From Penaeus vannamei (lineage: Eukaryota; Arthropoda; Malacostraca; Decapoda; Penaeidae), in NCBI RefSeq assembly GCF_042767895.1, contig NC_091578.1, positions 10,354,588-10,367,087 on the forward strand: DNA of 12,500 nt, written 5' to 3'. Shown here piece after piece: positions 1 through 8,371 of the stretch. Position numbers and translations under genes: made by a program. Every line of letters begins with the position of its first letter. The stretch's first letter is position 1. Below the pieces are notes generated by a model. It searched no databases. It saw only the letters and a list, made by a program, of their open reading frames with translations, and was not told where the DNA came from.

Positions 1-66
<66 letters not shown>

Positions 67-141
67 TACACGCACACACATACACAAACGCATAAGCACA
101 CGGAAACGCATACACGCACTCAAGCACACGGACACACACAC
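1..141. repeat. (CA)n microsatellite, degenerating rightward
   Basis: Nearly pure CA dinucleotides fill the first 60 bases. They then decay into CA mixed with ATACA, CGCACA and AAACGCATA variants until about 141. The left edge is cut by the window, so the array may be longer. No coding content is seen. Confidence 0.97.
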
Positions 142-504
<363 letters not shown>

Positions 505-668
505 ATGGAATCAAACGCCATATACACAACAAATCGAAAAATCAATACTATCCAAAAATAAATATTAAACCGACGAATATACCAACAAAACCACAACAAT
601 ACGACAACAATCCTCCATTTGTTTATAAACACCTCCCTTCCCCCGTCCTCATAACCCAAAGCACTCAC

Positions 669-734
669 CTGAAATATAAAAGTAAACACTATGATACCCG
701 CAACGCCAATGTTATTAGATCGACAGAGTCCCAT
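669..734 (-). other. Candidate first coding exon with consensus splice donor
   Basis: On the minus strand an ATG at 734-732 opens 22 codons, MGLCRSNNIGVAGIIVFTFI followed by FQ. They run exactly, in phase 0, into CAG|GTGAGT, a perfect match to the animal 5' splice-site consensus, with the intron starting at 668. The peptide has a short polar N-terminus and then a hydrophobic stretch from about residue 9, as in the start of a signal peptide or signal anchor. About 30-40 bases upstream lies a GC-box or EGR-like CGCCCACGC (766-774, plus orientation). No partner exon is identifiable in the window: read-through into the intron ends in the (AT)n array. The splice motif is seen; that this is a transcribed exon is inference, and chance is a real alternative. 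Confidence 0.22.
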
Positions 735-765
735 TAATTCATTAGAGAGAATAGGTCGTGATAAC

Positions 766-774
766 CGCCCACGC
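766..774 (-). promoter_or_regulatory. EGR/GC-box-like motif
   Basis: The minus strand reads GCGTGGGCG, the textbook EGR-family binding sequence, extended to GGGCGTGGGCGG, which also contains KLF/Sp-type GC boxes. It lies about 32 bases upstream of the candidate ATG at 734, so it could be a promoter-proximal site. Occupancy is unknown, and short motifs in G-rich DNA arise by chance. Confidence 0.25.
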
Positions 775-792
775 CCACACTATAAACAGGGA

Positions 793-815
793 GGGTGGGG
801 GTGGGGTGGGGGGGG
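793..815 (+). other. G-quadruplex-forming motif
   Basis: Four G-runs (3, 5, 4 and 8 G) are separated by single T residues, the strongest class of canonical quadruplex motif. It is one of the few G-rich tracts on the + strand; most others in the window lie on the minus strand. It sits 60-80 bases upstream, in minus-strand orientation, of the candidate exon. Confidence 0.75.
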
Positions 816-950
816 TTGCCATCCACTCGTGCTTGCAGGGAAATTTTCGGTCAGTTCTCGTTGCGTTTTTAAGGATTTTTTTTAATCACTAAACATCAAA
901 CGAAATTTTAAGACAAATATGGTAACCTTTTTCTTGCTAATATTAACGTT

Positions 951-1132
951 ATTCTTTATTATGTTTAATTTGAAATTATTAACTATTAATTTGAAATAAT
1001 TATTAATTATTAATTATTAATTTGAAATAATTATTAATTATTGATTATTAATCTGAAATAACTATTAATCATTAATTGTTATTAATTATTAATTTGAAAT
1101 TATTAAACTTATTCTTTATTATGTTTGATTTG
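951..1132. repeat. AT-rich degenerate tandem repeat with flanking direct repeats
   Basis: TTGAAAT or CTGAAAT boxes begin at 970, 991, 1022, 1053 and 1094, separated by TTATTAATTA-type filler. The spacings are 21, 31, 31 and 41, so units differ by steps of about 10 bases. A 22-base sequence beginning ATTCTTTATTATGTTT occurs at 951-972 and again at 1111-1132 with one mismatch (A/G), bracketing the array. No coding potential is seen. Confidence 0.85.
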
Positions 1133-1268
1133 TGTACGAGTGGGACCGTTTGGCATTACGTTTGTTTATGGATATAAGGAAGGAAGGTTCGAGATTTGGG
1201 TGTTTCTGTGTCATTTTCTTTGTCAAGTTTGTAGGTTTTAAGAAATGGAATGCTGTGCCGAGTCCAGT
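1133..1268. other. Single-copy spacer, no feature seen
   Basis: Moderately G/T-rich non-repetitive DNA. Short open frames run through it into the following (TTA)n array, but nothing in them resembles a gene. Confidence 0.5.
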
Positions 1269-1360
1269 ATTTATTATTGTTATTTTTTTAACATATTGTT
1301 ATTATTATTATTATTATCATTAATATTATTATCATCATTATTATTAATTTTTTCTATCAC

Positions 1361-1391
<31 letters not shown>

Positions 1392-1393
1392 TT
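1269..1393. repeat. (TTA)n trinucleotide microsatellite, interrupted
   Basis: Runs of TTA/ATT trinucleotides are broken by TCA, AACAT and a short poly-T. The purest stretches are about 1299-1316 and 1364-1391. It is a simple-sequence array with no coding role. Confidence 0.93.
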
Positions 1394-1720
1394 CTTACAA
1401 TTCTCACTTATTTCTATGACACAGGTGTGGTGGTAATTTGTCGAATATATCTAGTTATTTCTAGTTTCGTTTTTTTGTTGTTGTTTTTTTTACCTTTTTT
1501 TCCTTTTTTATAAATCGAGTCTGTCTACGGGAAGAGAGACTCAATTATTTTGTCACACTCGTTGAGGAAAAAAAGTCTAGAATGTATTTTTCTACGCATT
1601 TTCTTCTCATTTTTTCTTCATCTTCTTTTTCTCCTCCCCATTCTTCTTCTTCTTCTTCTTCTTCTTCTCCACTTTCTTTTTTCTTTTTATATTTTTCTTC
1701 CTTCTTCATTTAATCATTCT
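1394..1720 (+). repeat. T-rich and (TTC)n pyrimidine tract
   Basis: Poly-T stretches at 1470-1512 (GTTGTTGTTTT, TTTCCTTTTTT) are followed by a short unique segment. A pyrimidine tract from about 1595 to 1712 contains a pure (TTC)9 at 1641-1669. The tract ends in TCATTCTCCAG near 1723, which has the shape of a 3' splice acceptor, but no convincing exon follows. Confidence 0.85.
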
Positions 1721-2125
1721 CCAGTCATTTCAGCGACAAATTGCCGTGCTGTTAACTTGCCCAAAATAACTTTCACTCCTTATGCGGGTAATTTCTTAAG
1801 TCGATTTTCAGATACATTTAAGTGCATATACAAGAAAACAGTAATAAAGAAGAAATTGACGAGTTTGAGAAAAATCATCTTTATTTTAAATGGTTTCCTT
1901 CTTTCACTCACCGTAGATCAAGACTCTTGTATTGCTATTTATTGTAATATTCTTCTTAACTAAAATATAAATCTATTTTCTTTTTATGTTCAGTGATATG
2001 AAAATCTTTAAAACATAATGAGAACTGACCATAAGTAAAATTTTCACATAATTAGATAATAAAGCGTTATTATTATTATCTTATGACGCATATATTGCTA
2101 AATAATGAAATATTATCTGATTTAC
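1721..2125. other. AT-rich single-copy DNA, no confident feature
   Basis: Non-repetitive DNA with average AT richness and a short (TTA)4 at 2068-2079. A frame open across the preceding pyrimidine tract continues to 1963, but its composition is not gene-like beyond about 20 residues. A minimal acceptor-to-donor interval (after CAG near 1729, before GTAATT at 1788) is too short and weak to annotate as an exon. Confidence 0.5.
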
Positions 2126-2466
2126 GGTGATTATGGTGATTATGATGATAATGATGATGATGACAATGATCATGGCAGTTATGGAAGTGCTGATGTTGCT
2201 TCTACTACAACTAAAGATAATGATAATGATATAAATAATGATGGTTGTAATAATGGTGATAATGATGATAATAATCAAAATAAATACAATATTGATAATG
2301 ACAATGATAATATCAATGATAATAATGATGATGATGATAATGATGATAATGATGATGATAATCATAATAACAGTAATAACAATAACAACAATAAAAATAG
2401 TGATGATAATGGTAATAACAATAATAATAACAATTACAATAATAACAACAGCAATAATAAAACATA
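2126..2466. repeat. (GAT/AAT)n imperfect trinucleotide array
   Basis: About 340 bases of period-3 sequence are built from GAT, AAT, AAC and GAC units. It is richer in GAT on the left and in AAC/AAT on the right. Because the period is 3, all forward frames and some reverse frames stay open, giving Asp/Asn-rich or Ile-rich pseudo-proteins. The composition drifts smoothly, as in an old decaying microsatellite, with no flanking gene structure. Confidence 0.93.
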
Positions 2467-2664
2467 ATGGCAATGAACTTAAAACGATAATGATGATGAT
2501 AAAGAAAGAAAGAAAACAAAACAAAACATAAAACATAACGGCAATGAACTTAAAACGATAATAATGACGATAAAGAAAGAAAAGAAAACAAAACAAAACA
2601 TAAAACATAACGGCAATGAACTTAAAACGATAATAATGATAAAGAAAGAAAGAAAAACAAAAAA
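2459..2664 (+). repeat. 71-72 bp minisatellite, about 3 copies
   Basis: The unit begins AAAACATAACGGCAATGAAC, continues CTTAAAACGATAATAATGA, and ends in a GAAA/ACAAAAC-rich segment. Aligned bases (the C of ACATAA) fall at 2463, 2534 and 2606, giving periods of 71 and 72. Copies 2 and 3 share CATAACGG where copy 1 has CATAATGG; copy 3 degenerates into A-rich DNA near 2660. The AACGATAATGATGATGAT part resembles the neighbouring GAT array, suggesting the unit was captured from its edge. The non-triplet period argues against coding. Confidence 0.93.
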
Positions 2665-2674
2665 AAAGAACAAT

Positions 2675-2851
2675 AAAAGATCCAACCCCCTTCGAGAGGA
2701 TTCCGAACCCCACAAAACGGCATCGGATCCCAGCGTCGGGTGTCAAGACCTCGGGACCTTTTGGCGGGAATTAGCGGCTCCCGGTCGGCCAATTTTCGGG
2801 AATTCTCTTATGAAGGGAATTTTAGCGTTGGCATTTGAAGGATTTACTTAA
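2675..2851. other. G+C-rich non-repetitive island, possible dispersed element
   Basis: This 177-base block is clearly richer in G+C and in CpG than its surroundings and is not simple sequence. GGGAATT occurs three times (2766, 2798, 2815). The + strand frame ending at TAA 2849-2851 stays open through the whole block with varied residues (SDPSVGCQDLGTFWRELAAP within it), but it has no own start codon before the repeat. It could be a fragment of a dispersed repeat, a conserved non-coding element or an exon relic. I do not recognise a family. Confidence 0.4.
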
Positions 2852-2885
2852 CACACATACACGCTGCATGCGCTGGATGTAGGAA

Positions 2886-2955
2886 TATATATATATATAT
2901 ACACGATGACACACACACACACAGACACACACACAGACACACGCACACAAGTGTG

Positions 2956-3036
<81 letters not shown>

Positions 3037-3052
3037 TAATATATATATATAT

Positions 3053-3117
<65 letters not shown>

Positions 3118-3141
3118 ATATATATATATATATATTATATA

Positions 3142-3226
<85 letters not shown>

Positions 3227-3275
3227 TATAGATACACAATGACACACACACACATACACAGACACACGCACACAA

Positions 3276-3364
<89 letters not shown>

Positions 3365-3399
3365 TATATGTATATATATATATATATAATATATATATA

Positions 3400-3455
<56 letters not shown>

Positions 3456-3485
3456 GATATATATATATATATATATTATATATAT

Positions 3486-3518
<33 letters not shown>

Positions 3519-3540
3519 GTATATATATCTACTTATCTAT
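2886..3540. repeat. Compound (AT)n/(CA)n block with duplicated CA cassette
   Basis: Long (AT)n arrays are interrupted by CA-rich cassettes. The cassette at 2900-2956 and a second at 3232-3281 share an AC(G/A)ATGACACAC start, an internal CAGACACAC and the end CACACAAGTGTGTATA. They are offset by 325 bases at the right end and 333 at the left, so they differ by CA units. The block has therefore duplicated internally. Each cassette ends in a small inverted repeat (ACACA-AG-TGTGT). Open frames encode only Tyr-Ile polymers. Confidence 0.95.
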
Positions 3541-3721
3541 TCATTTATATGTATATATCTATAGCTACCGAGAGACAAGTTTGCAAGAAATATACAACAT
3601 ATCTATCGGACAGGAAAAAAAAAAATCAAATACATACACTCTCCCGCTCGCATCACCTTCTTCCTCAGACAAAACGTCACGACCAAACCAAAAGGCACCG
3701 ATTGCAGAAAGCCACACTTCC
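3541..3721. other. Single-copy spacer between AT block and C-rich minisatellite
   Basis: Non-repetitive, A/C-rich DNA with a short poly-A (3616-3624). Forward frames pass from here into the proline-rich minisatellite. I see no gene or RNA structure. Confidence 0.5.
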
Positions 3722-4248
3722 CCCCAGGTTACGCTTCTCCCCCCCCCAGGCTTACACTTCTCCCCCCACCCGGGTTACACTTCCCCCCGGAGTTACCGCC
3801 TTCTCCCCTCCCCCCTGGGTTACACTCCTCCCCCCCCTGGAGTTTACACTTCTCCCCCCCACCCCCGGGTTACACTTCCCCCCCGGGTTACACTTCTCCC
3901 CCTCCCCCCCGGGTTACACTTCTCCCCCCCCCCCGGGTTACACCCTCCCCCCCACCCCCGGTTACACTTCTCCCCCCGGTTACATATCTCTCCCCCCACC
4001 CCCTCTCCGGTTACACTTCCTCCCCCCCCACCTGGTTACACTTCTCCCCCCCGGGTTGCACGCCTACCCCCACCCCCCGGTTACACTTCTCCCATCCCAC
4101 CCCGGGTTACACTTCTCCCCCCACCCCAGGTTACACTTCTCCCCCCCTCCCGGTTGTTACACTTCTTTCCCCCCCCCCCCCGGGTTACACTTCCCCCCCC
4201 CGGGATACACCTTCTCCCCCCCCCAACCCCACCCCCCCTTGGGTTAAT
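3722..4248 (+). repeat. C-rich minisatellite, GGTTACACTTCTCCCC unit, about 22 copies
   Basis: A core GGGTTACACTTCTCCCCCC recurs about 22 times; the GGTTACAC-like cores begin near 3727, 3749, 3773, 3789, 3817 and so on to 4241. Spacing varies from 16 to 39 with a mode of 24-26, mainly through C-run length and deletions. The unit contains no stop triplet in any + frame, so forward frames remain open and give Pro/Leu/His/Tyr-rich polymers. Unit lengths are not multiples of three, so a maintained protein is unlikely. The minus strand has many G-runs able to form quadruplexes, with i-motif potential on the + strand. Confidence 0.95.
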
Positions 4249-4930
4249 GGAAATCATTGAAACCAGAGATAAAGCCATTAGATACGCATTCACGAACAAA
4301 AGAAAATCCCATTGTCTATTGTCGATTGGAGAAGGACGAAGTTTAAGTAGATTTTACGTCTTGTGATAATGGTCAATGGCGTCAACCTGCACGCTAAGGG
4401 TGAATTAAACATGTCTCCATGTTTTTTTTTCCTTTTTTTTTATGTCTCCAGGGCTTATTCATCTCTCTTTTGAGTATGAATAATTGGGTTGATTTTCGTT
4501 GTCTTTTTTACATTCATTTATTCTTTCTCTAAATCACTGAAAATAGAAACTCAATCGTGGAATTAAACAGATGAATTAAATTTAGAATTAAAGTAGAATT
4601 AAGCCCGCAAAAATGGCACAGGAACACAGACATAATACATAATTAACCGATCACATCTACCGACAGTCTAGCTTTTAATAATAAACAGATTCGTTACTAT
4701 TCACGAACTACGTAACGAAGTCCTCCCTTTGACATGAAAGAGACTGGGTTTTTTAGTTCTGAAAAGTCATTGAGAAATCTAATATAAATGGATGTTCGTA
4801 AACAAATTCTCGAACATTCTCTTGTCGTGTGTTAATGTTATAAAAGATTGGACGAGGGAAGGATTTGAATAGCGAGAGATTAGTCTATCATTTTAATCAT
4901 ATCCTTTCATTATATACTTATTGTATTCAC
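4249..4930. other. AT-rich single-copy DNA with a small hairpin
   Basis: About 680 bases without simple repeats apart from T-runs at 4421-4440. ATGTCTCCA occurs on both sides of that T-rich stretch (4411-4419 and 4442-4450). An inverted repeat TTCGTTAC/GTAACGAA lies at 4690-4697 and 4712-4719. A TATAAAAG sequence lies at 4839-4846 but no initiator sits at the right distance. No reading frame of gene-like length or composition is present. Confidence 0.6.
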
Positions 4931-5028
4931 TATCTTTTGTTTATCATTCTTGTGGTTTTACGTAAAAAAAAAACTATTCACTATACTGAGTATCTATCTA
5001 TCTTTTATTTATCATTCTTGTGGTTTTG

Positions 5029-5085
<57 letters not shown>

Positions 5086-5109
5086 AGGGCACACACAAGA
5101 ATAATAAAT
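4931..5109. repeat. Direct repeats and 52-base poly-A between inverted arms
   Basis: TATCTTTT(G/A)TTTATCATTC plus TTGTGGTTTT occurs at 4931-4960 and 4999-5028, each followed by an A-run (about 10 and then 52 bases). The second A-run is 5032-5083. The 16 bases at 5007-5022 (ATTTATCATTCTTGTG) are complementary to 5094-5109 (CACAAGAATAATAAAT) at 15 of 16 positions. The poly-A tract therefore sits in the loop of a potential stem. The exact A count is uncertain in any assembly. Confidence 0.85.
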
Positions 5110-5853
5110 GTAATTACGAAAAAACTTGATGGAAAGACCCAAGAGTTGGAACAAATTTTACTTGTATGAGACGGTAAAAAAAAGCAACTCGAAAAGATGT
5201 TTGGCAAAAGAAGTAATGAAAAAAGTTGTAAACTCAAGTTTGGAATATGTTAACCATGCAAAATGTTTTAATGAATAAATCCTGCAGCAATAAAAAAACG
5301 GTAAAAAACAGCTGATCGTGAAATATTATTGAAATGAAAATGAAAAAAACATACTTAACATAGAAGATTAAATTTACCACAGAGTTATGAATAAAAAGAA
5401 ATTTAAACAAACTATCACAAAATGATATAATAACTGCAATGAGTAAAAAATGTAAAATATAATGTCCAAATACAATAACGCACATTTTTTCCGGACCCTC
5501 CATGGAAATGTCAAAATATTATAGTATTAATAACGTTTAATACCAAATAGATTGATATTCTGCCGTTATAATGAAACAATAAGCAATTGCAATAACAGTT
5601 ATCAAATAGTCTTTTGTAATACAGAATATTTGACAGGTATTGATGTAACGATTTCTAAATCAAGAAAATCCAAAAATATACAGTTCTTTACGGTGAGGAT
5701 TTTAGCAAACACAGTTAGTCGAATTTAATGGTTATTTTTCGGTCAGGGAATGGCAATTCTAATTTTAGAAAATTTTCTTAATACTGGTGTCATATTCCTT
5801 TGGAATTATGGATATACCTTTACTATTTGTGTCTATTTGACTATTTCTCTAAT
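5110..5853. other. AT-rich single-copy DNA, no gene seen
   Basis: About 740 bases of A/T-rich DNA with frequent short A-runs. The longest minus-strand frame (5234-5503, 89 residues) is Phe/Ile-rich, as expected from AT-rich DNA, with no recognisable motif. I see no repeat, RNA gene or splice-bounded exon. Confidence 0.55.
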
Positions 5854-6274
<421 letters not shown>

Positions 6275-6300
6275 TTCAATATCAGTGAATATTTTGTTTA

Positions 6301-6624
6301 AAAAAAGATCCATATCTGTTGCAAAGACGAAGTATCATCAACCTCGACGTTCATGTCATCTATATTTTTTTCAGATAATCTATACTTGCTACAGATTACC
6401 TTTATACAGAATGGAAGTCTTTTTACTTGGATTCTAAGTCGATAAAGGGCGTTGCACTTGATGTTAGCAACTGTATTTTTACGAGGATATATGTGGAATT
6501 CCTTTAAGTGTAGAAGTTCCTCTGGAGGTGTCATTTGCATTATTAACCATGGCGTCCTTACGAGTCCTCCCACTTGGCCGCTCTTATTGACGACACTTTC
6601 ACAAACTTCCCTTTGCGATGATAC
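6301..6624 (-). other. Mixed-composition open frame, candidate exon
   Basis: The minus strand is open from after TAG (6627-6625) to TAA (6300-6298), 108 codons with balanced composition, unlike the repeat frames around it. It includes VGGLVRTPWLIMQMTPPEEL, LHLKEFHIYPRKNTVANIKC and ALYRLRIQVKRLPFCIK. A donor-like AG|GTAATC follows FCIK, with the exon edge at 6400 and the intron from 6399. No pyrimidine-rich acceptor is seen upstream; the 126-bp duplication begins at 6603, inside the frame. No family is recognised, and no internal ATG has a strong start context. It may be a genuine exon, a decayed coding relic or chance. Confidence 0.28.
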
Positions 6625-6788
6625 CTATATTTAGATGTTTATTTATATGTTTGTGTGTATGTGTTTGTTTTGTTTTGTTTGTTTGCTTTTTTGTGTGTGT
6701 GTATGTTTGTGTGTGTGTGTGTGTGTGTAAACTTCCCTTTACATTGATACCTATATTTAGATGTATATTTATATGTGTTTGTTTTGTT

Positions 6789-6860
<72 letters not shown>

Positions 6861-6868
6861 TGTGCGTG
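6603..6868 (+). repeat. 126-bp tandem duplication carrying (GT)n arrays
   Basis: AAACTTCCCTTT, then TGATACCTATATTTAGATGT and TATTTATATGT, occurs at 6603-6650 and again at 6729-6776, identical at 44 of 48 positions. Each copy continues into TTTGTTTTGTTTG and (GT)n. The second (GT)n, about 6790-6858, is much longer and purer than the first (about 6692-6728). The offset of 126 is three-fold but the content is non-coding. Confidence 0.93.
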
Positions 6869-7299
6869 TGATAAAATACAATTATTCTCGAGAGAATGCT
6901 GACAAAATGTAAATTATAGAAAAGGTGTAAATTCGCAAAGAAAATCGGCTTTTCCTCCATTCAGTTTTCCCGGTTATAGGTTTCGGGAAATTCAATAAGG
7001 AATTAATACTACAATACAAATAACCTTTTCCCAGATACGAAAATGTGAACGAATAAATGAAATATTACGTTAATAAATGATATACACATACGTTTCAGTG
7101 TATGTACCAAACATGCACTCACATGAGGTACGTAATATCAATGAATTATACGATAAAATGAATAAAAAGTGAAGGGCTGTTTGCATATATAAACAAACCA
7201 ATTCACCGAATGAATAAGAGAAGCGTATTGACTTACATCGCTTCCGTGAACAATGGATAATATTTCTATTTTTAGCTCAGGGATAAATAAATCTTGTCA
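6869..7299. other. AT-rich single-copy DNA with short hairpins
   Basis: Mixed AT-rich DNA without simple repeats. A 7-base perfect stem, TTTCCCG (6966-6972) with CGGGAAA (6984-6990), encloses an 11-base loop. A 9-base inverted pair ATATTACGT (7062-7070) and ACGTAATAT (7130-7138) is further apart. No gene or RNA family is recognised. Confidence 0.5.
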
Positions 7300-7429
7300 C
7301 TCCACCCCCACCCCCTCCCCCCCCTTTCTCTCCCTCTCGTCGTGTCTTTCTTTCTCTCTCTTTGTATCTCTCCCCTCCCTCTTTCATTCTTTCTCTCTCT
7401 TTGTATCTCTCCCCTCCCTCATTCATTCT

Positions 7430-7523
<94 letters not shown>

Positions 7524-8371
7524 GTCTCTCTCTCTCTCTCTCTTCTCTCTCTCCCTCTTTTATTCTCTCTTTCCCTCTCGCCGTCACTTTCTTTCTCTCT
7601 CTTTTTCTATCTCTCCCCTCTTTTATTCTCTCTTTCTCTCACTCCCTTTCTCTTCATTCTCTCTTTCTCTCTCTCCCCTTCTTTCATTCTCTCTCTCTCT
7701 CTCTCCCACTTTCTCTCTCTCCCCCTCTTTCATTCTCTCTCTCTCTCTCCCCCTCTCTCGATAAAAACACATTCATTTGAAATTCCTCTATTTCCCCCCC
7801 CCCTCCACCTTTCACTATTCTCTTCCTCCCTCCTATCATCGTTCTCCCCCCCCTTCCCCTTCCCCCTTCGCCTCCCCCCTTCTTCCTTCTTGTCCTCCTA
7901 GTCCCATATTCATTTCTCGTTTCCTCCCTCTTTCTCCCTTCGCATTCTCTGTTTCCCTATTCGCTCACTTCCCTTTTCTTCTCAATCTCTCTCTCTCTCT
8001 CCACTTCCTCTCCTCTCTCCCTCTTTTACGTCACTTTGCTTGCCTCTACCCCTCTTCTCCCCCTTCCTCACTCTCACCATTCCGTTCCACAATTCCTTCC
8101 CTTTTCCGAATTCTCTTTCCTTTTCCTTTCCTTTTCTCTCCCCTTCTCCTTTTCCTTCTCAACGTCTATTTCCTTCCTTTTCCTTCGCCCCCCCCTTTAT
8201 CTACCTCTCCCTTGTCTCCCCCTTCCCTCTCTTTTCATTTCTTCTCTCCCCTCCCCTTTCTTTCCTTTTCTCCCCTCCCTTCCCCTCTCTTTTCTTTTCT
8301 TTCTCTCCCTCTCCCTTCTATTTTCCTTCCCTCTCTACCCCTACCCTTCTTATACCTCCCCCCTCCCCTCT
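7300..8371 (+). repeat. Long polypyrimidine tract with (CT)n core
   Basis: Over 1 kb is almost purely pyrimidine on the + strand. It contains a (CT)n core (about 7434-7520), a 39-bp tandem duplication starting TTTGTATCTCTCCCCTCCCT (7361 and 7400), a looser second copy of the region beginning CCCTCTCG at 7332 and 7573, and CCTTTT-type repeats at 8097-8165. The few purines occur at 7760-7785 (GATAAAAACACATTC). Forward frames are open only because stop triplets need purines; their Ser/Leu/Pro/Phe composition shows they are not proteins. Confidence 0.95.

Noticed and set aside
1721..1790. Small exon after the TTC tract (acceptor CTCCAG, donor GTAATT)
   Set aside because: The interval is about 57 bases with a weak donor and two of three frames closed, so the evidence is too thin.
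3722..4248. Interstitial telomere repeat, since GGTTA is a rotation of arthropod TTAGG
   Set aside because: GGTTA occurs only once per unit and never in tandem.
3549..4366. Proline-rich proteins of 230-260 residues
   Set aside because: They arise because the C-rich unit lacks stop triplets in all + frames. Unit lengths are not multiples of three, so no single protein repeat is maintained.
4839..4846. TATAAAAG as a core promoter
   Set aside because: The nearest initiator-like TCATTT is about 50 bases downstream, too far, and no reading frame follows.
5032..5083. Poly-A tail of a retrotransposon or processed pseudogene
   Set aside because: There is no coding or RNA-gene-like body upstream, and I see no target-site duplication flanking it. 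The upstream direct repeat and inverted arm suggest local duplication instead.
5234..5503. 89-residue minus-strand Phe/Ile-rich frame as a membrane protein
   Set aside because: The composition is what AT-rich DNA gives by chance, with no start context or recognisable motif.
7062..7138. ATATTACGT/ACGTAATAT pair as terminal inverted repeats
   Set aside because: The arms are only 9 bases with a 59-base interval, no target duplication and no extended match; this is expected by chance in AT-rich DNA.
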